Notes: generated from the sequence alone by a model not told the origin. A stretch of 64,000 nt of DNA from Nocardia africana NBRC 100379 (GCF_001612635.1 NZ_BDAV01000017.1:1-64000); one strand, 5' to 3'; numbered from the stretch's first letter, positions 42,135-51,285 are shown. Numbers and translations are program-made.

Positions 42135-42533
42135 ATGGCACATCGTTTCGGGGATCTGGAGGCGGTGGTGATGGACCGCATCTGGTCCGCTCCCGACACC
42201 ATCACCGTGCGGACCGTGTTCGAGGACCTGCTGCGCAGCCGGGAAATCGCCTACACCACGGTCATGACCACCATGGACAATCTGCACCGCAAGGGCTGGC
42301 TGGAACGCGAACGCGAGGGCAAGGCCTATCGCTATCGAGCGCGCCTGAGCCGCGAACAGTACAGCGCCCAGCTGATGCGCGAGGCGCTCGGCGGCGGCCG
42401 CTCCGATCTGGTACTCGCCCACTTCGTCGAGCAGATCTCCGACGACGACACCGCCGCACTGCGCAAGGTGCTGCGCCGCATGAAAACCCGGAACGCCCGC
42501 ACCGAACAGCCGGGCACCGAGGTCGCCGAGTGA
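42135..42533 (+). CDS. BlaI/MecI-family repressor
   Basis: A 132-residue winged-helix repressor: FGDLEAVVMDRIWSAPDTITVRTVFEDL, then IAYTTVMTTMDNLHRKGWLERER (recognition helix and wing) and the dimerisation tail SDLVLAHFVEQISDDD. In the classical system a membrane M56 protease partner cleaves BlaI when a beta-lactam is sensed. Here the partner gene overlaps by 4 bases (GTGA). GGAGAGG precedes the ATG. No beta-lactamase gene is adjacent. Confidence 0.88.
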   Translation: MAHRFGDLEAVVMDRIWSAPDTITVRTVFEDLLRSREIAYTTVMTTMDNLHRKGWLEREREGKAYRYRARLSREQYSAQLMREALGGGRSDLVLAHFVEQISDDDTAALRKVLRRMKTRNARTEQPGTEVAE

Positions 42534-43522
42534 CCCTCGCGCTGTGCCTGCTGGGGTATTCGGCACTGGTCTGCGTGCTCGGACCGCCGATCCTGACCCG
42601 GCTCACCGCGCACGGCAGCGTCCCCGCGCTCGGGGTGGTTGCCTGGCTCACCGCGATCGCCGCCGTCCTCGGCGCCTGGGCCGCTGCTGCCGTGGCCCTC
42701 ACCGTGCAGGTCGCCCACACCTGGGATCTGCCGATGGCCCACCTGTTCGACGACTGCTGGGTGGCCGTGCACACTGCCGCCGACGGCAGCCACGGTCCGG
42801 TCGCGCAGTTCGCCGCGCTGATCTCGGCACTCGCGGTGATCGGGTTCGTCGCCGTGCGGGGAGTGCGGGTGATCGGTGCCGTGGTGCGCGCGGGACGCAG
42901 CAGCGCCCGGCACGCCCGCTCGGCATCGCTGGTCGGGCGGCGGCTGGACGACGCAGGCACGGCCGCGGCGGTGGTCATCGATGCGCCGCAGCGAGCGGCC
43001 TACTGTGTCGCGGGGCGACCGGGGACGGTCGTGGTGACCAGCGCCGCGGTGGCCGCGCTGGACCGTCCGCAGCTGGCGGCGGTTCTCGCCCACGAGGACG
43101 CGCACCTGGCCGGGCGGCACCATCTGATCCGGGCGTCGACCCGGGCGCTGGCCACCACCCTGCCGCGCATTCCGCTGTTCGCGGCCGCCGACGACCGCAT
43201 CGCCCGGCTGCTGGAAATGTGCGCCGACGACCGCGCGGCCGGTCGTCACAGCCGCACCGCCGTACTCACCGCGCTGCTCACGCTGTCCGGAGCCACCGGC
43301 GACGCCGAGATCCGCTCGCTGCTCCCGGATACCGCGCTGGGCACCAGCACGCTCGCCGTCGCCGACCGGGTGCACCGGCTGGTGCGCGCCGAGTCGCGCG
43401 CCGGCCGGGCCGGCCGCGGACTTCCGCTCGCGCTGTTCGCGGCAGTGGTCGCCGCGGCGCCGGCCTCCGGATATCTTTTGGTGCATTTCGGGATGGCGGG
43501 CTGTCTGCCCTTCGTCCACTGA
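42530..43522 (+). CDS. M56 family membrane metallopeptidase (BlaR1-like, no sensor domain)
   Basis: A 330-residue membrane protease with two hydrophobic segments near the N-terminus (1-25, 33-60), one near 95-115 and one at the end. The cytoplasmic zinc site is AVLAHEDAHLAGRHH with His188, Glu189 and His192 (HExxH). The extracellular penicillin-binding sensor domain of true BlaR1 is absent, so the signal must come from elsewhere. It is translated from a GTG overlapping the BlaI stop and presumably inactivates that repressor. Confidence 0.87.
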   Translation: MTLALCLLGYSALVCVLGPPILTRLTAHGSVPALGVVAWLTAIAAVLGAWAAAAVALTVQVAHTWDLPMAHLFDDCWVAVHTAADGSHGPVAQFAALISALAVIGFVAVRGVRVIGAVVRAGRSSARHARSASLVGRRLDDAGTAAAVVIDAPQRAAYCVAGRPGTVVVTSAAVAALDRPQLAAVLAHEDAHLAGRHHLIRASTRALATTLPRIPLFAAADDRIARLLEMCADDRAAGRHSRTAVLTALLTLSGATGDAEIRSLLPDTALGTSTLAVADRVHRLVRAESRAGRAGRGLPLALFAAVVAAAPASGYLLVHFGMAGCLPFVH

Positions 43523-43527
43523 CACGG

Positions 43528-43562
43528 CGCGGGGACCGGTCCACTCGAAACCGGTCCCCGCG
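43528..43562. terminator. Bidirectional terminator, 13-bp stem
   Basis: CGCGGGGACCGGT (43528-43540) pairs perfectly with 43550-43562. It fills the gap between the convergent M56 protease gene and the secreted protein gene. Confidence 0.75.
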
Positions 43563-43571
43563 CAGGGTCGT

Positions 43572-44198
43572 TCAGTTGTAGATTGCGCCGAACGACGGAA
43601 CGGAGATCGTGCCCAGCTGGTACTGGAAACCGTCGGGGTTGGCGTCGGAAACCGGGACCGGCCACCGGTGCCACAGCGTCCCGTACACCGCGGCCACCAC
43701 CATGCCCGCCCCCGGATCGAAGACCGGGGTGCGGATGGTGGTGTCCACCGGCACGTCGGTGTGTTCGATCAGCGTTTGGGTGCCGCTGCGCCCGTTCGAC
43801 AGGTTGTACCAGACGACCTGCAGGCTCGCCCCGCTCTGATTCGGGGCGATGGTGCCCGGGCCGCCGAAGAAGCCGAGGCGGAAGCCGTCGTAGTTCAACG
43901 CGATTCCGGACCCGTAGACGCCGGGGCCGGTGCCGCGCCCGATGTCGGATTGGGCCGGAATCTGGAACGGCTGGGCGGGCAGCGCCGCCTGCTCGACGGT
44001 CGGCCCCGCAGCGAGCAGCCGATCGATCGCCTGTTCGGCGGCCGGATTACCGGCCGCCGCCGCACGCAGATGGGCGGTCGCCGCGGACCAGTCCACCGCG
44101 GCCGGTTCCGCCGCGACGGGACCGGCGAAGACCGCGGCGGCCGCCGCGGCCGCCGCCGCGGCCGCGGTGAGACGATGGGTGACACTCAGTCGACGCAT
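43572..44198 (-). CDS. Secreted hypothetical protein
   Basis: A 208-residue exported protein; not recognised. The signal peptide has an unusually long run of eleven Ala (residues 12-22) and ends near AAEPA. A helical Ala-rich segment follows (34-70), then a beta-rich C-terminal domain with GIALNYDGFRLGFFGGPG, SLQVVWYNLSNGRSG and MVVAAVYGTLWHRWPVPVSD. The layout resembles small secreted Nocardia/Rhodococcus proteins of unknown role. The upstream DNA is AT-rich. Confidence 0.65.
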   Translation of the reverse strand: MRRLSVTHRLTAAAAAAAAAAAVFAGPVAAEPAAVDWSAATAHLRAAAAGNPAAEQAIDRLLAAGPTVEQAALPAQPFQIPAQSDIGRGTGPGVYGSGIALNYDGFRLGFFGGPGTIAPNQSGASLQVVWYNLSNGRSGTQTLIEHTDVPVDTTIRTPVFDPGAGMVVAAVYGTLWHRWPVPVSDANPDGFQYQLGTISVPSFGAIYN

Positions 44199-44255
44199 AA
44201 CCAGTTCTCCTCGAGTTTTCCGGTACAGCTTGCTGAGATATTGCGATATATCCGG

Positions 44256-45239
44256 TCACCGTAGCTTTTTCACCCCCGAGTGCGTGGGTGCGGCGCGCTG
44301 CAAACGGGCGCCGAGTTCGCGGATATGGTCGGCGACCTCGGGCGGGGAGTCGACGCGGAAGTCGTGGCCGAGCCGCAGCAGCCGGAAGACCAGCCACTGC
44401 ATGGTGTCGGCCTCGGTGCGCAGCCGGCAGCTGTGTTCGTCGACTTCCTCGACCTCGCCGAGCGCACCCGCGGCGGCGCGGATATCGTCCGCCGGGGCGA
44501 ACACGGTGACCTCCGCGCGGTACACCGGTGCCAGCGAATACAACGAATCGCGAACGTAGGTGGCCGCATCCTCGGCGGGCAATTGCCGTGCCTCGGTGCG
44601 CAATCCGATCGGCTGCGGATTCTCGATGCGATCGATCCGAAAGATCCGCCAATCGTCGCGCTCGCGATCGAAGGCGACCAGATACCAGCGCTGTCCCGCG
44701 GCGACCAGACGATGCGGGTCGACCAGTCGCCGGGTCCGCGCACCGGAGTTCGAGCGGTAGCCGAACCGCAGTTGTTCCCGCCCTCCGATCGCGGCCGCCA
44801 GCACCGTCAGCACGGCGGTGTCGACTGGCGAATCCGATTCGGCGGCAAGGGTTTCGGTAGCGGCGCTCACCGAGCGCACCCGGGCCCGCAGCCGGGTCGG
44901 GAGCACCTGTTCGAGTTTGGCCAGCGCTCGCACCGCCGCCTCGTCCGCACCGGGCAGCGCATGCGCGGCGACGGTGCGCAGCCCGATCGCGGTGGACACC
45001 GCCTCGTGGTCGTCGAGCAGCAGCGGCGGCATCGCCGTCCCCGCGGCCAGCCGGTATCCGCCGTACACACCCATCGTCGCCTGCACCGGATAGTCGAGTT
45101 CGCGCAGCCGATCGATATCGCGCCGCACGGTGCGGGGACTGACGCCCAGTCGCTGCGCGAGCTCGCTGCCCGACCACTCGCGCGGTGTCTGCAGCAACGA
45201 CAGGAGGGTGAGCAGGCGCTGCGTCGTATCGGTCACCAC
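44256..45239 (-). CDS. YafY-type regulator with WYL domain
   Basis: A 327-residue regulator with an N-terminal HTH_11 winged helix (SGSELAQRLGVSPRTVRRDIDRLRELDYPV), a central helical part and the WYL ligand domain at about 150-235 (RTRRLVDPHRLVAAGQRWYLVAFDRERDDWRIFRIDRI), followed by the WYL C-terminal extension. Such proteins sense nucleotides, DNA ends or unknown ligands. GTG start (45239 or 45236). It diverges from the dienelactone-hydrolase-like gene with about 165 bases between, so that gene is the likely target. Confidence 0.87.
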   Translation of the reverse strand: MVTDTTQRLLTLLSLLQTPREWSGSELAQRLGVSPRTVRRDIDRLRELDYPVQATMGVYGGYRLAAGTAMPPLLLDDHEAVSTAIGLRTVAAHALPGADEAAVRALAKLEQVLPTRLRARVRSVSAATETLAAESDSPVDTAVLTVLAAAIGGREQLRFGYRSNSGARTRRLVDPHRLVAAGQRWYLVAFDRERDDWRIFRIDRIENPQPIGLRTEARQLPAEDAATYVRDSLYSLAPVYRAEVTVFAPADDIRAAAGALGEVEEVDEHSCRLRTEADTMQWLVFRLLRLGHDFRVDSPPEVADHIRELGARLQRAAPTHSGVKKLR

Positions 45240-45405
45240 CCCATTCTGACGCGGAACTAGGACAGTTCCCGACCGTTATGCACGAGGCCTGCCGAGCGCG
45301 TGGTCCGCCACGTCGCCCGGTTCAGCGCTGGGGACAGCGATCGATCTGCGGCAGAATGCCTGTGCCGCAACCTGATCGGCAGGTCACGGCACAGCGGAGG
45401 CGGGA

Positions 45406-46200
45406 ATGACCGAGGAAATTCTGGGCCAGCATGCCGAGGTCGAGGTGGACGGATCACCGATGGCGGTCTATCTGGCGCGGCCGGTGCGCAGCGGCCGGTT
45501 GCCGGTGGTGCTGGTCGGCGCCGAATTGTGGGGTCTGACCGCCGAGGTGCGGGCGGTAACCGACCGGGTGGCCGCGCTGGGTTATGTGACGGTGGTCGCG
45601 AACCTGTATCACCGGTGTGGTCCCGAGACCGCCGCCGGCCTGGCCGAATCCGATGAGAACCGGGCGCGGGCCTTCGAGCTGCTCGGCAACCTCACCCGCG
45701 ACGGTGTGGAGGCGGATCTGCGGGCGGCCGTGGCCTTCGCCCGCGCGGAGGGTGAAGGCGGCGACACCACCGGCGCCCTCGGCTTCAGCCTCGGCGGGCA
45801 CATCACCTACTTCGCCGCGACCCGGCTGGAGCTGGCCGCCGCGGCGATCTTCTACCCCGGCTGGCTGCCGGTCGCCGGTACCGCGCTGAGCATTCCGGAC
45901 CCGCTGCTGGCCCACACCTCGTCGATCGCAGAACGCGGCACCCGCCTGCTGATCCTGCTGGCCGAACGTGACCACGTGATCGACGCCGAACAGCGCACGG
46001 CCATCGATACCGCGCTCGCGCAGGCAGGAGCGGAGTACGAACTGGTCGTCTATCCCGGTGCGCAGCACGCCTACTTCTTCGCCGGACGGCCGGTGCACGA
46101 CGCGGTTGCCGCGGCCGATTCCTGGCAGCGCGTGACCGAGCTGTTCGCCACGACACTGGGGTCGGTGACCGATGATTTTCCGGCGCCCACCCCGTCTTAG
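45406..46200 (+). CDS. Dienelactone hydrolase-family protein
   Basis: A 264-residue cytoplasmic alpha/beta hydrolase of the DLH family. It has the early Glu region VVLVGAELWGLT, nucleophile elbow GALGFSLGGHIT with Ser (classical DLH has Cys), acid Asp in LLAERDHVI, and His in PGAQHAYFFAG. Substrate unknown; relatives act on lactones and esters. GGAGG precedes the ATG. A second hydrolase gene follows after 4 bases, probably in the same transcript. Confidence 0.82.
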   Translation: MTEEILGQHAEVEVDGSPMAVYLARPVRSGRLPVVLVGAELWGLTAEVRAVTDRVAALGYVTVVANLYHRCGPETAAGLAESDENRARAFELLGNLTRDGVEADLRAAVAFARAEGEGGDTTGALGFSLGGHITYFAATRLELAAAAIFYPGWLPVAGTALSIPDPLLAHTSSIAERGTRLLILLAERDHVIDAEQRTAIDTALAQAGAEYELVVYPGAQHAYFFAGRPVHDAVAAADSWQRVTELFATTLGSVTDDFPAPTPS

Positions 46201-46204
46201 GAGC

Positions 46205-47071
46205 ATGCAGACACAGATCCTCAGCACCCCCGAGGCCGAGCTCACCTACGACGTCCGCGGTCCGCTGCCGACCGCCGACGGGCGCGCGCCGCTGCTCATG
46301 GTCGGCCAGCCGATGACGGCCGACGGTTTCGCGACCCTCGCCTCCTACTTCCCCGACCGCACGGTGATCACCTACGACCCGCGCGGACTGGGACGCAGCG
46401 TGCGCAAGGACGGGCGCGTCGACCATTCGCCCGTCGTGCAGGCCGAGGATCTGCACGCGCTCATCGAGGAGATCGGTGGTCCGGTGGAAATCTTCGCCAG
46501 CAGCGGCGGAGCCGTGACCGCACTGGCCCTGGTGGCCGCCCACCCCGGCGACGTGACCACACTCGTCGCGCACGAACCGCCGATCCTGCCGGTGTTGCCC
46601 GACGCGGAAGCGGCCCGCCGCGCACAGATCGCCGTGCGAGATATCTACGAGGCCAAGGGGTTCGGCGCGGGGATGGCCGCCTTCATCGCGATGGCATCGT
46701 GGCAGGGCGAATTCACCGAGGAGTTCTTTGCCCTGCCCGCCCCCGACCCGGCCCAGTTCGGAATGCCCACCGAAGACGACGGCTCCCGCGACGACCCGCT
46801 GGTCTCGGACCGGTCCTGGCCGGTCAGCGGCTACGAGCCCGACGTCGCCGCCCTGACCGCAGCACCCACCCATGTCCTCATCGCCGTCGGCGAGGAGTCG
46901 GCAGGCGTCCTGACCGCCCGCACCGCGGCCGCGACAGCCGCCCTCCTCGGCCAACAGCCCACCGTCTTCCCCAGTCACCACAGCGGTTTCGTCGGCGGAG
47001 ACGCCAGCTACGCGGGCCGGCCGGAGGCTTTCGCGAAGCGACTGCGAGAGGTACTCGACGCGCACCGCTGA
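46205..47071 (+). CDS. Alpha/beta hydrolase
   Basis: A 288-residue hydrolase-fold protein: YDPRGLGRSVRKDG near 60-75, elbow IFASSGGAVTALALV with Ser in ASSGG, and a His in SHHSGFVGG near the C-terminus. It reads like the hydrolases annotated in actinomycetes as alpha/beta fold family without known substrate. The ATG at 46205 comes just after the stop of the DLH-like gene, with AGGAG very close to it; an ATG 33 bases earlier would overlap that gene. Confidence 0.78.
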   Translation: MQTQILSTPEAELTYDVRGPLPTADGRAPLLMVGQPMTADGFATLASYFPDRTVITYDPRGLGRSVRKDGRVDHSPVVQAEDLHALIEEIGGPVEIFASSGGAVTALALVAAHPGDVTTLVAHEPPILPVLPDAEAARRAQIAVRDIYEAKGFGAGMAAFIAMASWQGEFTEEFFALPAPDPAQFGMPTEDDGSRDDPLVSDRSWPVSGYEPDVAALTAAPTHVLIAVGEESAGVLTARTAAATAALLGQQPTVFPSHHSGFVGGDASYAGRPEAFAKRLREVLDAHR

Positions 47072-47257
47072 TCCGGAAACCGTTCACGGCGAGCGCTTTA
47101 CGATCACGCGATCTCGCCGCGGCGGCCCCGGACGCGGCAATATCGGATGTCCTGGACCGCTGGGGAGAACGATAGGTCGGATATCTCCTCCCAAGGTCTC
47201 GGGGCGAGGTTACCTTCGGCCCTGGGGCATTTACGGAGCTGTGCCGATGATGGATCT

Positions 47258-47848
47258 ATGACGACGGGATCCGGTGTCGGCCCCATGCTGATCGAGTCCG
47301 CGGTGCCGGCCTTCGACGCCGGCCTGATCGAGCATCTGGTGGTGCACGCTGATCCGCGTGCGACCTACCAGGCGGCACGCGGTCTGGATTTGCTGAGCGT
47401 GCGTACGCCGCTGACGACGGTCTCGATGTGGATTCGGGGGCTGCCCGCTCGCTGGAGCGGCCGGGCCGTCCCCACTCCGCGGCGACTGGTGGTGGGTGAG
47501 GGCGTCGGGCTGCCGGGCTGGCTGCTGCTCGGCGAGATACCGGGGCGTGAGATCGCGTTCGGTGCGGTCGGCAAGTTCTGGCGGCCGGATATCGAATGGC
47601 GCGACGTACCACGGGCGGACTTCGCCGGCTTCACCGAGCCGGGTTGGGGGAAGATCGCGGCGAACTTCACCGTCACCGGTTATGGCGAGCATGCCAGCCT
47701 GCTCGGCTACGAGGTTCGCACCGTCACCACCGATCCGGTATCGCGGCGGCGATTTCTGCGGTACTGGTGGTTGATCCGCCCGTTCGTGGCGCACATAATG
47801 CGGGCCACGTTGCGCACGATCGCTACGGATGCGGAAACACGGGGATGA
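47258..47848 (+). CDS. Hypothetical protein, SRPBCC-like
   Basis: A 196-residue soluble protein, not firmly recognised. The second half has features of the SRPBCC ligand-binding fold (VGLPGWLLLGEIPGREIAFGAVGKFWRPDIEW, then YEVRTVTTDPVSRRRFLRYWWLIRPFVAHIMR, a long C-terminal helix). Its stop overlaps the start of the WS/DGAT gene in an ATGA, so the two are co-translated and a lipid-binding helper role is plausible. A different SRPBCC gene lies on the other side of the WS/DGAT gene. Confidence 0.65.
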   Translation: MTTGSGVGPMLIESAVPAFDAGLIEHLVVHADPRATYQAARGLDLLSVRTPLTTVSMWIRGLPARWSGRAVPTPRRLVVGEGVGLPGWLLLGEIPGREIAFGAVGKFWRPDIEWRDVPRADFAGFTEPGWGKIAANFTVTGYGEHASLLGYEVRTVTTDPVSRRRFLRYWWLIRPFVAHIMRATLRTIATDAETRG

Positions 47849-49227
47849 TGGATATCGACCGACAGTCGTTGCGAGCCGGCGGATTCCGATCGCACGCCGA
47901 CAGTTCACGCGGAGGCCGGATCGACCGAGCCGGGCCGGCGGACCTGACGGTGCTGGCCGCAGACCATGCCTCGGTGCCGATGAACCTCGGCGCAATTCTG
48001 ATCTTCGACGGTGCGGGGCCGACTCCGGCCGAAGTCCGCGCGTTGCTGCACGAACGTGTCCCGCATGTCCCGCGTCTGCGGCAGGCACTGCGCCGCACCC
48101 CTTTCGGCTGCGGCCGGCCGATCTGGGTCGACGATCCGACGTTTTCGGTGGATCGGCATCTGACACATCTGGGGTGGCCGCAACCAGGCACTCGCCGGGC
48201 ACTGTTCGATATCGCCGCCGACCTGCTGTGCCGTCCGTTCGCACCCGATCTTCCACTGTGGCAGGCGTATTCGGTGACCGGAACCGGCCGTGCCGCACTC
48301 GTCGTCGTCCTGCATCACGTGCTCGCGGACGGCCTCGGCAGTCTGGCCGTCCTGACTGCCCTGGCCGACGAAGGCGACCACGCAGCCGTCGCGCGCTTTC
48401 CACGCCCAGCGCCGAGCATCCGGGAACTTGCGGTGGACGCGACACTGGCGAAGCTGCACGCGATCGGCTCGCTTGCGGCCGGTCTTCGGCGTGGCCGTGC
48501 GGGACTGCGGGAATTGACCTTCGGGGCGCCCTTACTGCCTCCGGCCGAACGGATCTCGCTGATCCGGCCCACCACACACCGCCGCAGACTGGCATCGACC
48601 GCCGTGGCGCTGAACGAGGTGGCCGCCACCGCACACCGGTTCGGGGGCACCGTCAACGATGTCGTCCTCGCCGCGGTCACCGGTGCCCTGCTCGAGATCC
48701 TGGACGGGCGCGGGGAACGACCGCACCGGCTGGTGATGTCGATTCCGGTCTCCGGGCGCCGTACCGCCACCGTGAGCGATCTCGGCAACGACACCGGCGT
48801 GCGCCCGCTGGCGGTGCCGGCCATCACCGATGATCCGGCTCGGCTTACCGCGATCGTCACCGCGACCACCGCCGCGCGAGGATCGTCGACCCGGGCGAGC
48901 TCGGCGAGGCCGCTGGGGTTGGCATTCCGGCTGCTTCATCGCTTCGGCTTGTTCCGGCTGTTCATCGACCATCAACGACTGGTGCATACCTTCGAAACGA
49001 ACCTGCGCGGCCCCGGCACGGCCCTGCACCTGGCGGGCCACCGGATCGACGCGCTCCTGCCACTGGTAGCGACACCGGGAAACGTCGGCGTCACCTTCGC
49101 GGTGCTGTCCTACGCGGGCACCCTCACAGTCGACACCATCGCCGACCCCGACATCCTCCCCGAGCAAGACACCCTCACCCGCGCACTACACGCAACCTTC
49201 ACCCGCCTTGCGCACACCCGGCCGTGA
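47845..49227 (+). CDS. WS/DGAT-type acyltransferase
   Basis: A 460-residue member of the wax ester synthase/diacylglycerol acyltransferase family, which makes triacylglycerol or wax esters from acyl-CoA, forming storage lipid in Nocardia and relatives. The active-site motif HHVLADG lies at 157-163. The N-terminal half has the usual FDGAGPTPAEVRALLHERVPHVPRLR and the second half GGTVNDVVLAAVTGALLEIL and NVGVTFAVLSYAGTLTV, all standard for the family. The start ATG overlaps the stop of the preceding SRPBCC-like gene. Confidence 0.87.
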   Translation: MMDIDRQSLRAGGFRSHADSSRGGRIDRAGPADLTVLAADHASVPMNLGAILIFDGAGPTPAEVRALLHERVPHVPRLRQALRRTPFGCGRPIWVDDPTFSVDRHLTHLGWPQPGTRRALFDIAADLLCRPFAPDLPLWQAYSVTGTGRAALVVVLHHVLADGLGSLAVLTALADEGDHAAVARFPRPAPSIRELAVDATLAKLHAIGSLAAGLRRGRAGLRELTFGAPLLPPAERISLIRPTTHRRRLASTAVALNEVAATAHRFGGTVNDVVLAAVTGALLEILDGRGERPHRLVMSIPVSGRRTATVSDLGNDTGVRPLAVPAITDDPARLTAIVTATTAARGSSTRASSARPLGLAFRLLHRFGLFRLFIDHQRLVHTFETNLRGPGTALHLAGHRIDALLPLVATPGNVGVTFAVLSYAGTLTVDTIADPDILPEQDTLTRALHATFTRLAHTRP

Positions 49228-49228
49228 A

Positions 49229-49918
49229 TCACCCTCTCGGAGAAGGACGTTCCGTGGATGCGGCCGTCCGCTCGATGTTGCGCTTCAGCACGGCCAGCAT
49301 GCGCGCCTGCATGATCCACACCACTACGGGAAAGGCCCAGTCGTACATCAACCGCTCGAACCACCGGGGGCGGGCGGCTTGGTAGCCGCCGATGACCAGT
49401 CGGGTGCGTCGGCCAGGCAGCTCGGTCAGGCGAAAGCCCCACAGCCCCTCCATGTAGGCCGAGGGCCGCGGCCGGCTCGGATCGAGCAACTGTCCCCGGA
49501 GATCGGCTAGCCAGTAGAGCCCCAAGAATCGGTTCGGTTCAAGGGTCACCACCGCATAAGAGGCGAGACCGAGGCACTTCAGACGGTCCCCGACGCCGAG
49601 ACCCTGCCACTCCGGGTGAACCTCCCGTGCGCTGGGACGGCCCGCGTTGTCGAAGAGGTCCCAGGAATAGAAGCCTCCGCGGTCCCAACCCATTTGAACC
49701 AGCCACGGCCATACCTGCTCCGCGGCCGCCTCGATGGTCACGGCCATGGTTGCTCCCCGCTCGCCCTCGGGGACAAGGTCACGACCAGGAAAGGGGCCGG
49801 CAACTTCGTCATCGGTCGCACCCCACGTCATCAGTCGAGGCGCCAGAAGGCGCCGGTAGGCCACCGCAGCCGCTATGCCCACTGCCGCGGCACCCGTGAT
49901 CTCGTGCACACCGGTCAT
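49229..49918 (-). CDS. SRPBCC-family protein with N-terminal membrane segment
   Basis: A 229-residue protein. A short hydrophobic segment (EITGAAAVGIAAAVAYRRLL, residues 5-24) precedes a SRPBCC domain: AVTIEAAAEQVWPWLVQMGWDRGGFYSWD, LGLYWLADLRG and TRLVIGGYQAARPRWFERL, with a C-terminal helix. Such domains bind hydrophobic ligands. The start is uncertain because no good ribosome binding site is seen. Its stop is next to that of the convergent WS/DGAT gene. Confidence 0.7.
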   Translation of the reverse strand: MTGVHEITGAAAVGIAAAVAYRRLLAPRLMTWGATDDEVAGPFPGRDLVPEGERGATMAVTIEAAAEQVWPWLVQMGWDRGGFYSWDLFDNAGRPSAREVHPEWQGLGVGDRLKCLGLASYAVVTLEPNRFLGLYWLADLRGQLLDPSRPRPSAYMEGLWGFRLTELPGRRTRLVIGGYQAARPRWFERLMYDWAFPVVVWIMQARMLAVLKRNIERTAASTERPSPRG

Positions 49919-50212
49919 ACGACAACCATGCGACACCGCGCAGGCAAGCCACCAGGGCCGAACGTCATACCGTTCGAGCGGACCCGAGACCTCGGTCGAC
50001 GACTCGGCACACGACGCGTCCTCGATCTCCGACGCGCGCTGATCGCTGCCTGCGCGGAGTGCTTCTCTTCGGAAGCCACTGCCCTGTCGCGGAATTGACG
50101 GATCCCGCCATCACAGGGAGCACCATCTCCCGTATTCGGACCGAGATCCGTAGCGCAGGACAACCTGTACGTGGACTTGTTCACGACGCGGCTGATTCCC
50201 GGTCTACCGTGG
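49919..50212. other. Intergenic region
   Basis: Nearly 300 bases without a supported gene between two divergent genes. Nothing recognisable beyond possible promoters was seen. Confidence 0.3.
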
Positions 50213-50506
50213 ATGGGTATGGGCAACAGGGAAATCCTGGTCACGGTGAGCGAGGACGAGTGGCTCACCCTGCAGCAGGCCGCCGAGGCCGCCGGCATGA
50301 GCGTGCCTGCCTACCTGGCGTGGGGCGCGCGGATCCTGGCCATGCAGGCCCGCCCCGGCATCCGAAGCCGCGAAACCCCGGCAGGTCCACCGGCTCGGCG
50401 TCGCCATGGCGAGCCCGCGGAGGAATCGGCCGCGGCGGCATGGGCGGAAACCTTCACCCAGCGGCTGTCGCACCACGCCGCTCGCCTCCACGAAACCGAG
50501 ATCTGA
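50213..50506 (+). CDS. Small hypothetical protein, possibly ribbon-helix-helix
   Basis: A 97-residue protein. Residues 5-45 (NREILVTVSEDEWLTLQQAAEAAGMSVPAYLAWGARILAM) fit a short beta-strand plus two helices, like ribbon-helix-helix or MobC-type DNA-binding proteins. The rest is polar and Ala/Arg-rich. Starts at 50213 or 50219; ribosome binding site weak. Its neighbours are a truncated oxidoreductase and a divergent SRPBCC gene, so no function is suggested by context. Confidence 0.5.
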   Translation: MGMGNREILVTVSEDEWLTLQQAAEAAGMSVPAYLAWGARILAMQARPGIRSRETPAGPPARRRHGEPAEESAAAAWAETFTQRLSHHAARLHETEI

Positions 50507-50571
50507 CCGCCCGGCGGGCGAATCCACATGCGCCGCTAAGCGCCTCCGCCGGGTGTCGGAGCGGGCCGTGG

Positions 50572-51183
50572 TTGACTTTCGAGGGTGCTCAGGAAGCTTT
50601 CGGCAGCATCCTGGACCCGGTCGCGGTCGCCGGTGGCGAGCAGATCCATGTTCTGATCACCGCGGCGTCCAGCGCTGTTGGACTGGCCGCCATCCAGATC
50701 GCCAATCAGATCGGCGCAATCCCCCTCGCCGTCACCCGCCATACCGCCAAGCAGGACACCCTGCTGGCAGCCGGCGCCGCCGCAGTCATCGTCACCGACC
50801 ACGACGATCTCGTCGAGGCCACGCACCGGCACACCGCCGGCGCCGGCGCCGACATCATCCTGGATTCCGTCATGGGCCCCGGCCTGGCGGAACTGGCGAA
50901 CGCGGCAAAACCGTTCAGCGGCACCCTGGTCACGGTCGGCTGGCTCGACCCCAGGCCCGCACCGTTCCCCGCCGCCCCGATCACGATGATCCGGTACATG
51001 AGCTTCGAGCACACCCTCGATCCGGCGGCGGTCCACCGCATCGCCGCCTTCCTCGACGCCGGAATCCGCACCGGCGCAGTGCAACCCACGATCGACACGG
51101 TGTTCCCCCTCGACGACATCGTCGCCGCCCACCACTACCTGGAAGAGGGCAAACACATCGGCAAAATCGTGGCCACCATCTGA
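50572..51183 (+). pseudogene. 5'-truncated zinc-type alcohol dehydrogenase/quinone reductase (MDR)
   Basis: The readable frame codes only the C-terminal half of a medium-chain dehydrogenase/reductase: HVLITAASSAVGLAAIQIANQIGAIPLAVTR (nucleotide-binding segment), GAGADIILDSVMGPGLAELA, FSGTLVTVGWLD and the closing FPLDDIVAAHHYLEEGKHIGKIVATI. The expected N-terminal catalytic (GroES-like) domain of about 130 residues is missing; the upstream DNA in this frame has no such similarity and belongs to the preceding small gene. No good start is present. It is most likely a remnant left by a deletion. Confidence 0.7.
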
Positions 51184-51285
51184 CAGACGATCTTCGAACT
51201 CGCTGTCGGCCGCGCGGGGCCGAGACCGCCTAAGCGGGTAGATGATCGTAAGCTTGCCGTCCGGTATTCAGGAGGTGTGTCTACC

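Noticed and set aside
42135..43522. A beta-lactam resistance locus
   Set aside because: BlaI and an M56 protease are present, but there is no beta-lactamase or penicillin-binding protein gene in the neighbourhood and the sensor domain is missing.
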